DNA of 64,000 bases. It comes from Rhodobacter sp. Har01. GTDB taxonomy: Bacteria > Pseudomonadota > Alphaproteobacteria > Rhodobacterales > Rhodobacteraceae. The DNA lies in NCBI RefSeq assembly GCF_020564565.1, contig NZ_JAJCTD010000004.1, positions 62,001 through 126,000 of the forward strand. Reading direction: 5' to 3'. Both the position numbers and the translations under genes were made by a program. Shown one piece after another: positions 1-7,853 of the stretch. The notes beneath the pieces were generated by a model, which saw only the letters and a program-made list of their open reading frames with translations, was not told the origin of the DNA and searched no databases. The stretch's first letter is position 1; every line of letters starts with the position of its first letter.

Positions 1-383
1 ATGGCATCGTCCAACACCCGCCGCGGCTCGTCGGCCGCCGCGCCGCGCCGGAACAATCGGCCCAGAAAGCCGGCCTTCGCCGCACCCGGAGCGGCGGTGA
101 CCGCCACCGAGGCCGCTTCAAAGGCCCGGTATTCCGGCGAAACCTCGTTCGGAAGCTCGTCGGGATAGGTGCCCGGTGCCTCCGCCGGCCCCTCGTCGGG
201 CGCTTCTTCCGGCTGTTCGTCCGGCAGTTCGCCCGGCTGGTCGTCCGGCAGGTCCTCGGGCAGGTCCCAAGGTTCCTCGACCGGCGGCGTGTCGGCGCCT
301 TCCGCAACCAGCGCTTCCAGCCCCTCGCCGATCTTGTCGGATGACCGGAACAGCCGGACCTTGAGTTTGCCGAAGAAGGACAT
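1..383 (-). CDS. ftsY: Signal recognition particle receptor FtsY, N-terminal part (cut by window edge)
   Basis: The reading frame starts at an ATG at 383 preceded by a clear AGGAGG and runs open off the left edge, giving about 127 residues. The N-terminus MSFFGKLKVRLFRSSDKIG and the following 'EGLEALVAEG' match the start of alphaproteobacterial FtsY. Next comes an acidic, Pro/Glu/Asp-rich linker (about residues 35-85), as in the FtsY A domain that contacts membrane and translocon. The NG GTPase domain would lie outside the window. FtsY is the SRP receptor GTPase that docks ribosome-nascent chains for co-translational membrane insertion. The YhhN-like gene lies 51 bp upstream on the same strand, so the two may be co-transcribed. 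Only the A domain is seen, so the call rests on the N-terminal signature. Confidence 0.85.
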   Translation of the reverse strand, partial: MSFFGKLKVRLFRSSDKIGEGLEALVAEGADTPPVEEPWDLPEDLPDDQPGELPDEQPEEAPDEGPAEAPGTYPDELPNEVSPEYRAFEAASVAVTAAPGAAKAGFLGRLFRRGAAADEPRRVLDDA

Positions 384-434
384 GCCCGCCTCCTGAGCCC
401 TTGGGATGCCCATCACCTAATCACTTTGCCCCGG

Positions 435-1055
435 TTAGGAAAGGCCGGTCGTCCCGCCCCAGAGAATCAGCGCCTGCCCGGAACAGTAGCAGACCCAGAC
501 CGCCCGGGAGGCCAGGCGAACCGGATTGCCGGCGACGAACTTTTCCCAGGCCAGCAAAGTGTCGGACAGCAGGAACAACCCCACCCCGGCCAGCACCGCC
601 GAACCAGACTGGCACAATGCCGCCACGCCCATGGCCGCGATCAGCCCGACATAGGCCCGGACCGGCCATCGCATCGGTCGCGGTACCCGAGGCGCCAGCC
701 AGACCTCGGTGGACCCGGCCAACGCCAGCACCGCGCCGACCGCCCACCAGGGGCCGGGATCGCCCGTCCAGAACGCCATCGCATAGGCCAGGTGACCGGC
801 GCCGAAAGCCGCCATTCCGGCCAGGAAGGCCCGTTCGCCCGGCCGCGCCAAGGCGAAATCGCCCAACGCGCCAAAGGCAAGGCCGGCCACGATCGCCGCC
901 GGCGCGCCGGCGACCAGGCCGCCCAAAGCCAGAAGAGCGGTCGAGGCGGTCTTGACCAGGGCGGCGGCCAGGCCCGGCTGCGGCGGCCGTCCGGCGTGCC
1001 ACAGAAGGTAGACCAGCGCGGGAATCACCGCCATCACCAGCACGCCCGCAAGCAT
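435..1055 (-). CDS. YhhN family membrane protein (lysoplasmalogenase-like)
   Basis: This 206-residue protein is almost entirely hydrophobic, with about eight membrane segments. It carries the family-like stretches LGDFALARPGERAFLAG (about residues 78-94), FGAGHLAYAMAF and LFLLSDTLLAWEKF near the C-terminus. Family members are integral membrane hydrolases or isomerases of the TMEM86/YhhN type; some cleave the vinyl-ether bond of lysoplasmalogens, but the bacterial substrate is often unknown. The start at 1055 is supported by AGGGGGGA six bases upstream; a longer frame upstream lacks a ribosome site and reads like non-coding sequence. It is divergent from the alkane monooxygenase gene and lies just upstream of ftsY. 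Confidence 0.8.
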   Translation of the reverse strand: MLAGVLVMAVIPALVYLLWHAGRPPQPGLAAALVKTASTALLALGGLVAGAPAAIVAGLAFGALGDFALARPGERAFLAGMAAFGAGHLAYAMAFWTGDPGPWWAVGAVLALAGSTEVWLAPRVPRPMRWPVRAYVGLIAAMGVAALCQSGSAVLAGVGLFLLSDTLLAWEKFVAGNPVRLASRAVWVCYCSGQALILWGGTTGLS

Positions 1056-1269
1056 CCGTTCCCCCCTGGGCAGCAGCCGTTGCGCGCCCCGAAGGTCGCC
1101 CGCTGCGCCGCATGGCATCCTGCCTTTGCCGTGCCGGATCGCAAGCCTGCCGTTGCGGCCGAGGCCACCGGCCGATTTCCGCGCTGTGGCAGCAGGCTGC
1201 GGCGCAGCGTCACTGGCCCTCGGCACGCCACATGATAGAATGCAACACAAGCAGAAAGGTGCCTCTGGA

Positions 1270-2460
1270 ATGATGGATATCCTCAAGAAATCTGCCCGCC
1301 CCGTGCCGATGATAGCCTTTACTCTGGCGACGGTGCTGCCGGCCGCCTTTCTGGCCATCGGCGCGTCGCAAGGCGGGATGTGGCTGTGGCTCGCCTTCCT
1401 CTACATGGCGGCGATCACCATCGTGGTCGATCAGGTCCTCCCCTTCGGCACCGCGGACGCGCCCGAGGGACAAGAGGTGCTTGCGGCTGACAATCTTCTC
1501 GTCGGTCTCGGCGCTGCCGCGCTGGTGCTGATGATGATCGCCACCTGGGCGATCGCCGGCAGTTCTTCGCTGTCGTTCATCGAACGCCTCCTCATGCTGC
1601 TCGGCACCGGCCTCTGGCTGGGGCAGGTCGCGCATCCGGCGGCGCACGAGTTGATTCACCGCACCAACAAGCCGATGTTCCACCTGGGCCAGGCGGTCTA
1701 TTCGGCAATGCTGGTCGGCCATCACGCCAGCGCCCACCGGCTGGTTCACCACCGCCACGTCGCCACCGACCAGGACCCGAACTCGGCGCGCGAGGGCGAA
1801 ACCTTCTACCAGTACCTGCAGCGCGCCTGGAAGGGCAGCTTCGACGCCGGTCTGAAGGCCGAGAACGAAATGCGGGCACGCTCGAACGGCGGACTTACCG
1901 ACCCGCACCCCTACCTGATCTACATCGGCGGGGCGGTGCTGGCGTTGATCGTGGCGATCTGGATCGCCGGGGTGCTGGGCCTGTTCGTCTGGCTGCTGCT
2001 TTCGGCCCATGCCACGGTGCAGATCTTTCTCTCCGACTATGTCCAGCACTACGGCCTGCGCCGGGCGGTTCAGGATGGCCGGACGGCGCCGGTGGGGCTG
2101 GAGCACAGCTGGAACACCGCGCATTGGTTGTCGTCGGCGACGATGCTGAACGCGCCGCGCCATTCGGACCACCACGCCAACCCGACGCGGCCTTACCCGC
2201 TGCTGCGGCTGCCGGCGCCGGATGTGGCGCCGCAGCTGCCCTGGCCGCTGCCGATGGCCTGCACCATGGCGCTGTTCCCCACCACCTGGAAGGCCCGGAT
2301 GGAGCCGCTGCTGGCGCGTTGGCGCACCCTGCACGGCAACGCCACCGTTCCGCCGGAAACCGCGCCTGACAGCCCGGCCCCGGCAGCGACCATGGCCGCC
2401 GACACTGCAGCCGACACCTCGCCGGCCGCAGGCAATCACGACGACGTCACGCCGACCTGA
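1270..2460 (+). CDS. alkB: AlkB-type alkane 1-monooxygenase (membrane non-haem di-iron hydroxylase)
   Basis: The 396-residue integral membrane protein has the histidine clusters of the AlkB/XylM family: HELIH (126-130), GHHASAHRLVHHRHV (150-164), DYVQHYGL (256-263, in place of the common NYIEHYGL) and RHSDHHAN (297-304). These bind the di-iron centre that hydroxylates terminal carbons of alkanes or related chains with electrons from rubredoxin. Six or so hydrophobic helices surround them. The start at 1270 follows GAAAGG; an in-frame upstream ATG would add 48 residues with no family similarity. The C-terminal 50 residues are an Ala/Pro/Thr-rich tail. No rubredoxin or rubredoxin reductase gene is nearby, so the substrate and electron donor cannot be inferred here. 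Confidence 0.88.
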   Translation: MMDILKKSARPVPMIAFTLATVLPAAFLAIGASQGGMWLWLAFLYMAAITIVVDQVLPFGTADAPEGQEVLAADNLLVGLGAAALVLMMIATWAIAGSSSLSFIERLLMLLGTGLWLGQVAHPAAHELIHRTNKPMFHLGQAVYSAMLVGHHASAHRLVHHRHVATDQDPNSAREGETFYQYLQRAWKGSFDAGLKAENEMRARSNGGLTDPHPYLIYIGGAVLALIVAIWIAGVLGLFVWLLLSAHATVQIFLSDYVQHYGLRRAVQDGRTAPVGLEHSWNTAHWLSSATMLNAPRHSDHHANPTRPYPLLRLPAPDVAPQLPWPLPMACTMALFPTTWKARMEPLLARWRTLHGNATVPPETAPDSPAPAATMAADTAADTSPAAGNHDDVTPT

Positions 2461-2474
2461 CTGGCGCGGCCTTT

Positions 2475-2513
2475 CGGTCTCTGGCAGGTTGGCGACAACC
2501 TGTCCGGAGACCG
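2475..2513 (+). promoter_or_regulatory. Hairpin covering the ribosome-binding site of the next gene
   Basis: Two nested inverted repeats form one long hairpin: outer arms CGGTCTC (2475-2481) and GAGACCG (2507-2513), inner arms CAGGTTG (2485-2491) and CAACCTG (2496-2502). The right outer arm contains the GGAG that serves the ATG at 2518, so folding would hide the ribosome site. There is no T-run, so it is not a classic terminator, although it also sits just 3' of the monooxygenase gene. Confidence 0.5.
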
Positions 2514-2517
2514 CCCT

Positions 2518-2922
2518 ATGCGCCGCCTTGCTCTTGTCCTGAGCTTCGCCCTTTCGGCCCCCCTGCCAGCGGGGGCCGGCGACGTTCCGATGACCGCCGC
2601 CGAGTTCGACGCCTATGTCACCGGCAAGACCCTGACCTATTCGCAGTTCGGCTCGGTCTTCGGGATCGAGGAATACCTGCCCGGCCGCAAGGTGCGCTGG
2701 AAGTTCACCGCGGACGACTGCCAGTATGGCAGCTGGTACGAAAAGGAAGGGCTGATCTGCTTTACCTACGAATATGATCCGGAAGACCATTGCTGGACCT
2801 TCTGGCAAGACGGCGAGGGGCTTCGGGCGCTGTCGGTGAACGATGCGCCGGGGTCCGAACTGTCCGAGGTGGCACAAAGCAGCGAGGGCCTGAATTGCCC
2901 CGGCCCGGACGTCGGCGTGTGA
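2518..2922 (+). CDS. Small exported protein, first of a tandem paralog pair
   Basis: I do not recognise a named family. The product is 134 residues with a clear signal peptide (MRRLALVLSFALSAPLPAGA, cleavage near residue 20). The mature part has paired-cysteine blocks: DDCQYGSWYEKEG, then LICFTYEYDPEDHCWTFW, and a last Cys in LNCPGP, so disulphides in the periplasm are likely. The next gene encodes a paralog with the same order of motifs (F-D-A, GKT, G-W/T-WY/E, ICF-YE, CW). The stop overlaps the start of that gene (TGATG), which implies translational coupling. The ribosome site GGAG lies inside a hairpin. Confidence 0.75.
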   Translation: MRRLALVLSFALSAPLPAGAGDVPMTAAEFDAYVTGKTLTYSQFGSVFGIEEYLPGRKVRWKFTADDCQYGSWYEKEGLICFTYEYDPEDHCWTFWQDGEGLRALSVNDAPGSELSEVAQSSEGLNCPGPDVGV

Positions 2923-3332
2923 TGCGGCTCGGGCTCGCGCTGCTTGCCTTTGCCCTGGCCTTGCCTGCCGCGGCCGAGACGCCCGCCAATGACCCGCCGC
3001 TGTCGGCCAAGGCCTTCGACGCGCTGACGCGCGGCAAGACCATGGACACCCACGATGCTGAACTTGGCCTTTATGGGGTCGAGACCTTTCTCTCCGGCCA
3101 ACGGGTGATCTGGCGCGACAGCGACCGCTGCATCCACGGCACCTGGGAACAGGTCGGCGCGCAGATCTGCTTTCAATACGAAGACAAGCCCGATGATCCG
3201 GTCTGCTGGAGCTACCACGACCGCGGCGGCTGGATCATGGGCTGGTTCCAGGGCGACCGCACCACGGTTCCGATCATGCTCTACCCGTCGAAAGACGGCC
3301 CGATCGGCTGTGAGGGATTCCTCGGGGTCTGA
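2922..3332 (+). CDS. Small exported protein, second of a tandem paralog pair
   Basis: This 136-residue product starts at an ATG that overlaps the upstream stop by one base. It has a signal peptide (MRLGLALLAFALALPAAAE) and a mature domain collinear with its neighbour: FDALTRGKTM, YGVETFLSGQRVIW, DRCIHGTWEQVGAQICFQYE, CWSY and a final Cys in IGCEGF. The four-cysteine pattern is kept, but overall identity is modest, pointing to an old duplication. Function is unknown; a periplasmic or secreted disulphide-stabilised fold is the most that can be inferred. It is convergent with xseA, with a double-hairpin repeat between them. Confidence 0.75.
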   Translation: MRLGLALLAFALALPAAAETPANDPPLSAKAFDALTRGKTMDTHDAELGLYGVETFLSGQRVIWRDSDRCIHGTWEQVGAQICFQYEDKPDDPVCWSYHDRGGWIMGWFQGDRTTVPIMLYPSKDGPIGCEGFLGV

Positions 3333-3337
3333 AGAAG

Positions 3338-3382
3338 CCGGAATTCGCGCGAATTCCGTCCACGATTTCCGGTCGGAAATCG
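3338..3382. repeat. Double-hairpin dispersed repeat (family B), copy 1
   Basis: Two palindromes lie 5 bp apart: GGAATTCGCGCGAATTCC (3340-3357) and CGATTTCCG-GT-CGGAAATCG (3363-3382), linked by GTCCA. Nearly the same arrangement, inverted, occurs at 55067-55115. Both copies sit between convergent genes, so they may act as two-way terminators or transcript-end stabilisers. Confidence 0.7.
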
Positions 3383-3403
3383 CCTTCGTCCGTCATCGTC
3401 CGG

Positions 3404-4981
3404 TCAGAACAGGCGGCCCTGCCCGCCGTCGCCCTTGTCCTTCGGGCGCTTCGCGGTCCCCGGTCCGGCCGCCCCATCGCGCTGCACCGCCAACCGGCCA
3501 TCCGCGAACTCGATTTCCAGCGCCGAAGCGCCCTCGGCTTCAGCGCGCCGCGTGACGACGTGCCCGCCGGCCCGCACCACCGCGAACCCCCGCTTGAGCG
3601 TCGCGGCATGGCCCAAGGTCAGCCGCGTCCGGTCCACCGACTCCAGCCGGCGCGACAATTCCGCCAGCCGCCGCCCGGGCGCCGCGTCCAGCCGTTGGCC
3701 CAGGGTCTCCAGCCGTGTCTTTCCCTCGGCGCCCTTTCGGGCTGCATCGGCCAGCAGCCGGTACAGCGCCGGGGCCAGCCGCGAGGCCCATTTGTCCAGC
3801 CCCAGATGCGCCAGTTCCACCCGCCTGGCCAGCCGCGCAGACAAGGCCTCGCCGCGCGCCGCCAGCGCATCGCGCCGCCGCGCCACCAGCCCCAGCAGCA
3901 GGTCCGGCCGCATCCGCCCGGCGCGCGCGTCGAACGCGCCGCGCTTGCGGGCCACCATCAGCCCCAATGCGCCGGACAACCGCCCCGCCGCCATGTCCAG
4001 CCGCTGCGCCGCACTGCCGGTCAGCGCCTCCAGCCGCGGCAACCCGCGCGCCAGGTCCGACAGCCGCAGTCGCCGCCGTTCCATCGCCGTGGCCAGCGCC
4101 CGGCTCTGTCGCGCCGCCAACCCGTCGACCGCCGCCACCAGCTCCAGCCGCACCGGCACCGCCAGCTCGGCCGCCGCCGTCGGCGTGGGCGCTCGCAGGT
4201 CGGCGGCAAAGTCGATCAGCGTCGTGTCGGTCTCATGCCCCACCGCGCTGATCAGCGGAATGACCGACGCCGCCGCCGCCCGCACCACGATTTCCTCGTT
4301 GAAGCCCCAAAGGTCTTCAAGGCTTCCACCGCCGCGCGCCACGATGATCACATCCGGCCGCGGCACCGGCCCGCCCGGCGCGATGTCATTGAACCCGCGG
4401 ATCGCCGCCGCCACCTCGGCTGCACATTTCTCGCCTTGCACCGCTACCGGCCAGATCAGCACATGCCGCGGAAAGCGGTCGCGCAGCCGGTGCAGGATGT
4501 CGCGGATCACCGCCCCGCTGGGAGAGGTGACAACCCCGATCACCCCGGGCAGGAACGGAATGGGCTTCTTGCGGGCCGGATCGAACAGCCCCTCGGCCCC
4601 CAAGGCGGCGCGGCGCTTCTCCAGCATCGCCATCAGCGCGCCCGCGCCAGCTGGCGCCACGTCCTCGACGATCAGCTGATACTTCGACTGGCCGGGAAAG
4701 GTGGTCATCCGCCCGGTGGCAATGACCTCCATCCCCTCCTCGGGCCGCACCTGCATTTTCGCGACCTGGCCCTTCCAGCTGACGGCATCCAGGCTGGCCC
4801 GGTCATCCTTCAGCGCGAAATACAAGTGCCCCGAGGCCGGACGGCTGACCCGCCCCACCTCACCCCGCACCCGCACAAGCCCGAACTCGGCCTCGATCAC
4901 CCGCTTCACCGCGCCCGAAAGCTCGGACACGGTGTATTCCGGCTGGTTGCCGGGCGGGGGGCCGTCATCGATCAGGTCCAT
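3404..4981 (-). CDS. xseA: Exodeoxyribonuclease VII large subunit
   Basis: The 525-residue protein begins with an OB-fold (PEYTVSELSGAVKRVIEAEF, then VRVRGEVGRVSRPASGHLYF). The catalytic core follows, with GVVTSPSGAVIRDILHRL, IWPVAVQGE, IIVARGGGSLEDLWGFNEE and ISAVGHETDTTLIDFAADLRAPTPTAA (quoted as separate family blocks). The long coiled-coil C-terminal region holds binding sites for the small XseB subunits. ExoVII degrades single-stranded DNA to oligonucleotides from both ends. The start at 4981 fits the family; the frame is open further upstream but without similarity. The C-terminal residues are QGRLF, resembling a sliding-clamp-binding peptide. xseB is not in the window. The small exported gene at 5028-5417 lies 46 bp upstream. 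Confidence 0.95.
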   Translation of the reverse strand: MDLIDDGPPPGNQPEYTVSELSGAVKRVIEAEFGLVRVRGEVGRVSRPASGHLYFALKDDRASLDAVSWKGQVAKMQVRPEEGMEVIATGRMTTFPGQSKYQLIVEDVAPAGAGALMAMLEKRRAALGAEGLFDPARKKPIPFLPGVIGVVTSPSGAVIRDILHRLRDRFPRHVLIWPVAVQGEKCAAEVAAAIRGFNDIAPGGPVPRPDVIIVARGGGSLEDLWGFNEEIVVRAAAASVIPLISAVGHETDTTLIDFAADLRAPTPTAAAELAVPVRLELVAAVDGLAARQSRALATAMERRRLRLSDLARGLPRLEALTGSAAQRLDMAAGRLSGALGLMVARKRGAFDARAGRMRPDLLLGLVARRRDALAARGEALSARLARRVELAHLGLDKWASRLAPALYRLLADAARKGAEGKTRLETLGQRLDAAPGRRLAELSRRLESVDRTRLTLGHAATLKRGFAVVRAGGHVVTRRAEAEGASALEIEFADGRLAVQRDGAAGPGTAKRPKDKGDGGQGRLF

Positions 4982-5027
4982 GCGCCCTGTTTGCCCGATG
5001 CGCCCTCGCCGGGCAAGCGCGCTGCGG

Positions 5028-5417
5028 TCAGCAGCCGTCGCACTCTCCGCCCTCGCCGTAAAGCCAGGCCGAATGGGCCCCTTCGGCAAGGCCGCGGACA
5101 TAGGCCGAGGCTTCGGCGGCGTTGGTCAGGTCGACGACCACCTTGCCGCGTGAATTGTCGCGCATGAACGCGGCCCCTGCGATCAGCGCGGCTTCAGTGC
5201 CGCGGCCATAGCGGCCATCGATCGCGCCTTGATATACGCCGGCGAACCGCAGCTCGGTCTGGGCGGTGGTGCGCCCGATCGCGGACAAGCCCTCGAGGGC
5301 CTGTTGCAGCGCGGCGCGATCCTGCGCGGCAGCCGGACCGGTACCCAGCGAAGGCAGGCACAGGGTTGCGGCCGCGCAGGCCAGAGCGAAAGACCTCAGA
5401 AAGACTAGGCGATTCAT
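5028..5417 (-). CDS. Exported protein with a PG-binding-like segment
   Basis: The 129-residue product starts at 5417, seven bases after GGAG; another ATG six bases upstream would be too close to that site. Residues 1-32 form a signal peptide (cleavage near PAAAQD). The mature part contains FAGVYQGAIDGRYGRGTEAAL, which resembles the repeat of peptidoglycan-binding-domain-1 proteins (Y-x-G-x-I-D-G-x-Y-G-x-x-T). The C-terminus GEGGECDGC has two cysteines. It is probably a small periplasmic, cell-wall-associated protein; no enzyme domain is seen. It may be transcribed with xseA. Confidence 0.7.
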   Translation of the reverse strand: MNRLVFLRSFALACAAATLCLPSLGTGPAAAQDRAALQQALEGLSAIGRTTAQTELRFAGVYQGAIDGRYGRGTEAALIAGAAFMRDNSRGKVVVDLTNAAEASAYVRGLAEGAHSAWLYGEGGECDGC

Positions 5418-5525
5418 GCACATACTCCGTGTTGCAACAACGCGGTAAGCGTGTCCCGCGAACCTGTCACAACCATGGCGCGAAGGTGGACAGGCCACGG
5501 CTGACCACCCGGTCTTGCCCGAAGC

Positions 5526-5846
5526 TCAGTCGCCACCCCCGCCGCCGTCACCGCCACCCCCCCCGCCGCCGTCGCTTCCGCCGTCGCTGCCCGCCGCGCA
5601 ATCGCCGGTGTCGCGGGTGCTCTGGCCGTCTTCAGCGGCCCGGCAGTCCTCGCGTGCGGGCGGCGGGTCGCCGCTGCGGTCCTCGGCAAGCGGCAGGCCG
5701 GCGCCTGGACTGCCGGTGTCGTTGTTCATCCAGGGGCTGCTGTCGTCTCGGCCGGGCCGCGCCCGCCGCTGGCGGCGTCGCCGGGTCGCCACCAGGCGCG
5801 CGGTCGCCACGACCACGATCGCCCCCACCACCACTGGCACCCACAT
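5526..5846 (-). CDS. Small single-pass membrane protein with Gly/Asp-rich tail
   Basis: The 106-residue product starts at 5846 after GGAGG with six-base spacing. It has one transmembrane helix at the N-terminus (MWVPVVVGAIVVVATARLVA) followed by a positively charged stop-transfer block (TRRRRQRRARP). After that come a polar region and a low-complexity C-terminus made only of Gly, Asp and Ser (about the last 20 residues). By the positive-inside rule the tail is probably cytoplasmic. I do not recognise a family. It is divergent from purD. Confidence 0.6.
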   Translation of the reverse strand: MWVPVVVGAIVVVATARLVATRRRRQRRARPGRDDSSPWMNNDTGSPGAGLPLAEDRSGDPPPAREDCRAAEDGQSTRDTGDCAAGSDGGSDGGGGGGGDGGGGGD

Positions 5847-5926
5847 CTCCGGCCTCCGCAACCTTGTCACGCCGCGCCGCGGACCGTAGAACGCCCGCAG
5901 GGCCCGGCCAAGGGGGGAAAGCCGCC

Positions 5927-7189
5927 ATGAACATCCTGATCCTCGGCTCTGGCGGGCGCGAACATGCGCTGGCCTGGGCGGTGAAGCAGAACCCCAAGTG
6001 CGACCGGCTGATCGTCGCCCCCGGCAATGCGGGCATCGCCCAGATGGCCGAGGTGGCCGGCATCGACATCCTCGACGGCGCCACCGTGGTCTCCTTCTGC
6101 GAAGAGAACGCCGTCGATTTCGTCATCGTCGGCCCCGAGGCGCCGCTGGCCGCCGGCGTCGCCGATGCCACCCGCGCGGCCGGTATCCTGACCTTCGGCC
6201 CCTCCGCCGCGGCGGCACGGCTTGAGGCCTCGAAAGCCTTCACCAAGGAAATCTGCGCGGCCTGCGGCGCGCCCACCGCCGCCTACGCCCGCTTCACCGA
6301 TGCCGCCGCCGCCCGCGCCCATGCCACCGCCCAGGGCGCGCCCATCGTGATCAAGGCCGACGGCCTGGCCGCCGGCAAGGGCGTGATCGTGGCAATGACC
6401 GCCCCCGAGGCGCTTGCGGCCATCGACGACATGTTCGGCGGCGAGTTCGGCGCCGCCGGGGCGGAAGTCGTGATCGAAGAGTTCATGGCCGGCGAGGAAG
6501 CCAGCTTCTTCGTGCTGACCGACGGCACAACCGCCCTGCCGATCGGCACCGCGCAAGACCACAAGCGGGTGGGCGACGGCGACACCGGCCCCAACACCGG
6601 CGGCATGGGCGCCTATTCCCCCGCCCCGGTGCTTACGCCCGAACTCCAGGCCCGGGCGCTGGATCAGATCGTCCTGCCGACGATCCGCGAGATGGCCCGC
6701 CGCGGCACGCCCTACCAGGGCGTCCTCTACGCCGGACTGATGATCGAAAATGGCCGCGCCAGGCTGGTGGAATACAACTGCCGCTTTGGCGACCCAGAGA
6801 CCCAGGTGCTGATGATGCGCCTGGGCGCGCAGGCGCTGGACCTGATGCTCGCCTGCGCCGAGGGTCGGCTGGCCGAGGCACGGGTGAACTGGGCCGAGGA
6901 CCACGCCCTGACCGTGGTGATGGCCGCCAGGGGCTATCCGGGCGCCTACGAAAAAGGCTCCGTCATCCACGGCCTGAGCCGCCTGCCCGAAGACAGCCGC
7001 CACATGGTGTTTCACGCCGGCACCGCCGAGAAGGGCGGCCAGATCGTCGCCAACGGCGGCCGCGTGCTGAACGTCACCGCCCGCGGCGACACCCTGGCCG
7101 AGGCCCGCAACCGGGCCTATGCGATGATCGACCACCTGACCTGGCCCGAAGGCTTCTGCCGCTCGGACATCGGCTGGCGTGCGCTCTGA
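5927..7189 (+). CDS. purD: Phosphoribosylamine-glycine ligase (GARS)
   Basis: The 420-residue length and sequence fit PurD throughout. The N-domain starts MNILILGSGGREHALAWA. The ATP-grasp core shows IVIKADGLAAGKGVIVA, EEFMAGEEASFFVLTDG, AQDHKRVGDGDTGPNTGGMG (in separate blocks) and VEYNCRFGDPETQ. It joins glycine to 5-phosphoribosylamine with ATP in the second step of purine synthesis, in the cytoplasm. The ATG at 5927 follows AGGGGGGA. It stands alone in the plus direction and ends 10 bp from the convergent flavin reductase gene. Confidence 0.96.
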   Translation: MNILILGSGGREHALAWAVKQNPKCDRLIVAPGNAGIAQMAEVAGIDILDGATVVSFCEENAVDFVIVGPEAPLAAGVADATRAAGILTFGPSAAAARLEASKAFTKEICAACGAPTAAYARFTDAAAARAHATAQGAPIVIKADGLAAGKGVIVAMTAPEALAAIDDMFGGEFGAAGAEVVIEEFMAGEEASFFVLTDGTTALPIGTAQDHKRVGDGDTGPNTGGMGAYSPAPVLTPELQARALDQIVLPTIREMARRGTPYQGVLYAGLMIENGRARLVEYNCRFGDPETQVLMMRLGAQALDLMLACAEGRLAEARVNWAEDHALTVVMAARGYPGAYEKGSVIHGLSRLPEDSRHMVFHAGTAEKGGQIVANGGRVLNVTARGDTLAEARNRAYAMIDHLTWPEGFCRSDIGWRAL

Positions 7190-7199
7190 CCGACCTGCG

Positions 7200-7775
7200 T
7201 CACTCTGGCCGGTCCAGGCTGCGCACCTCGCGGACAAAGGCATAGTCCTTGTAGCCCAGCCGCGCGACCGGCACATAGGCGGTGACGTCGAACCGGCCGT
7301 CCCGCAGACAATCGTCGCGCAGATGAATGCCGGTGACCCGGCCGATCACCATGTGGTTGTCGCCCGGCAGCACCAGGTGCCGCTCCAGCACGCATTCCAG
7401 CGTGGCGGGGGCGTCGGCCACCCGCGGGCAGTCGATGGTGGTGCATTCCGCCTTGGCCACGCCGCACAACACGAATTCGTCCACCCCCCGCGCGACCCGG
7501 GCCGAAGTGGCGTTCATCTTCCGCCAGGTGGCTTTTTCCACAATGTTCACGGCAAAGACCCCGGCTGCGCAGGCGTTGGTGATGCTGTCGTTCGGGTCGC
7601 CGGCAAACATCACCAGCGGCGGGCTGTCGCCCACCGCGTTGAAAAAGGAATAGGGCGCAAGGTTGTCGCCCAGCCCCCCCACGCGAGTGGAAATCCAGCC
7701 GATCGGGCGCGGGCTGACCACCGCCTTGAACGGGTTGTGCGGCAGGCCGGAACCGGCCTCTGGGCGGTAGAACAT
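7200..7775 (-). CDS. Flavin reductase-like domain protein (FMN-binding split barrel)
   Basis: The 191-residue protein begins MFYRPEAGSGLPHNPFKAVV, then SPRPIGWISTRVGGLGDNLAPYSFFN, the usual opening of the DIM6/NTAB flavin reductase or flavoprotein-oxygenase family. PPLVMFAGD and TNACAAGVFAVNIV follow. Members bind FMN as homodimers and often supply reduced flavin to a partner or reduce small substrates; the specific role is not visible. The start at 7775 has GAGG six bases upstream, while an ATG at 7793 has a poorer site. It is convergent with purD and divergent from the GNAT gene. Confidence 0.85.
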   Translation of the reverse strand: MFYRPEAGSGLPHNPFKAVVSPRPIGWISTRVGGLGDNLAPYSFFNAVGDSPPLVMFAGDPNDSITNACAAGVFAVNIVEKATWRKMNATSARVARGVDEFVLCGVAKAECTTIDCPRVADAPATLECVLERHLVLPGDNHMVIGRVTGIHLRDDCLRDGRFDVTAYVPVARLGYKDYAFVREVRSLDRPE

Positions 7776-7853
7776 CGGCCACCTCGCGGACATTTGCCCC
7801 TGACACAATCGCATGTTACGCGGCGTTTCCAGCAGATTCGGGAAAGGGCGCCC

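Noticed and set aside
1126..1269. Upstream in-frame ATG giving a 444-residue alkane monooxygenase
   Set aside because: The extra 48 residues have no similarity to the family, and the ribosome site supports the ATG at 1270.
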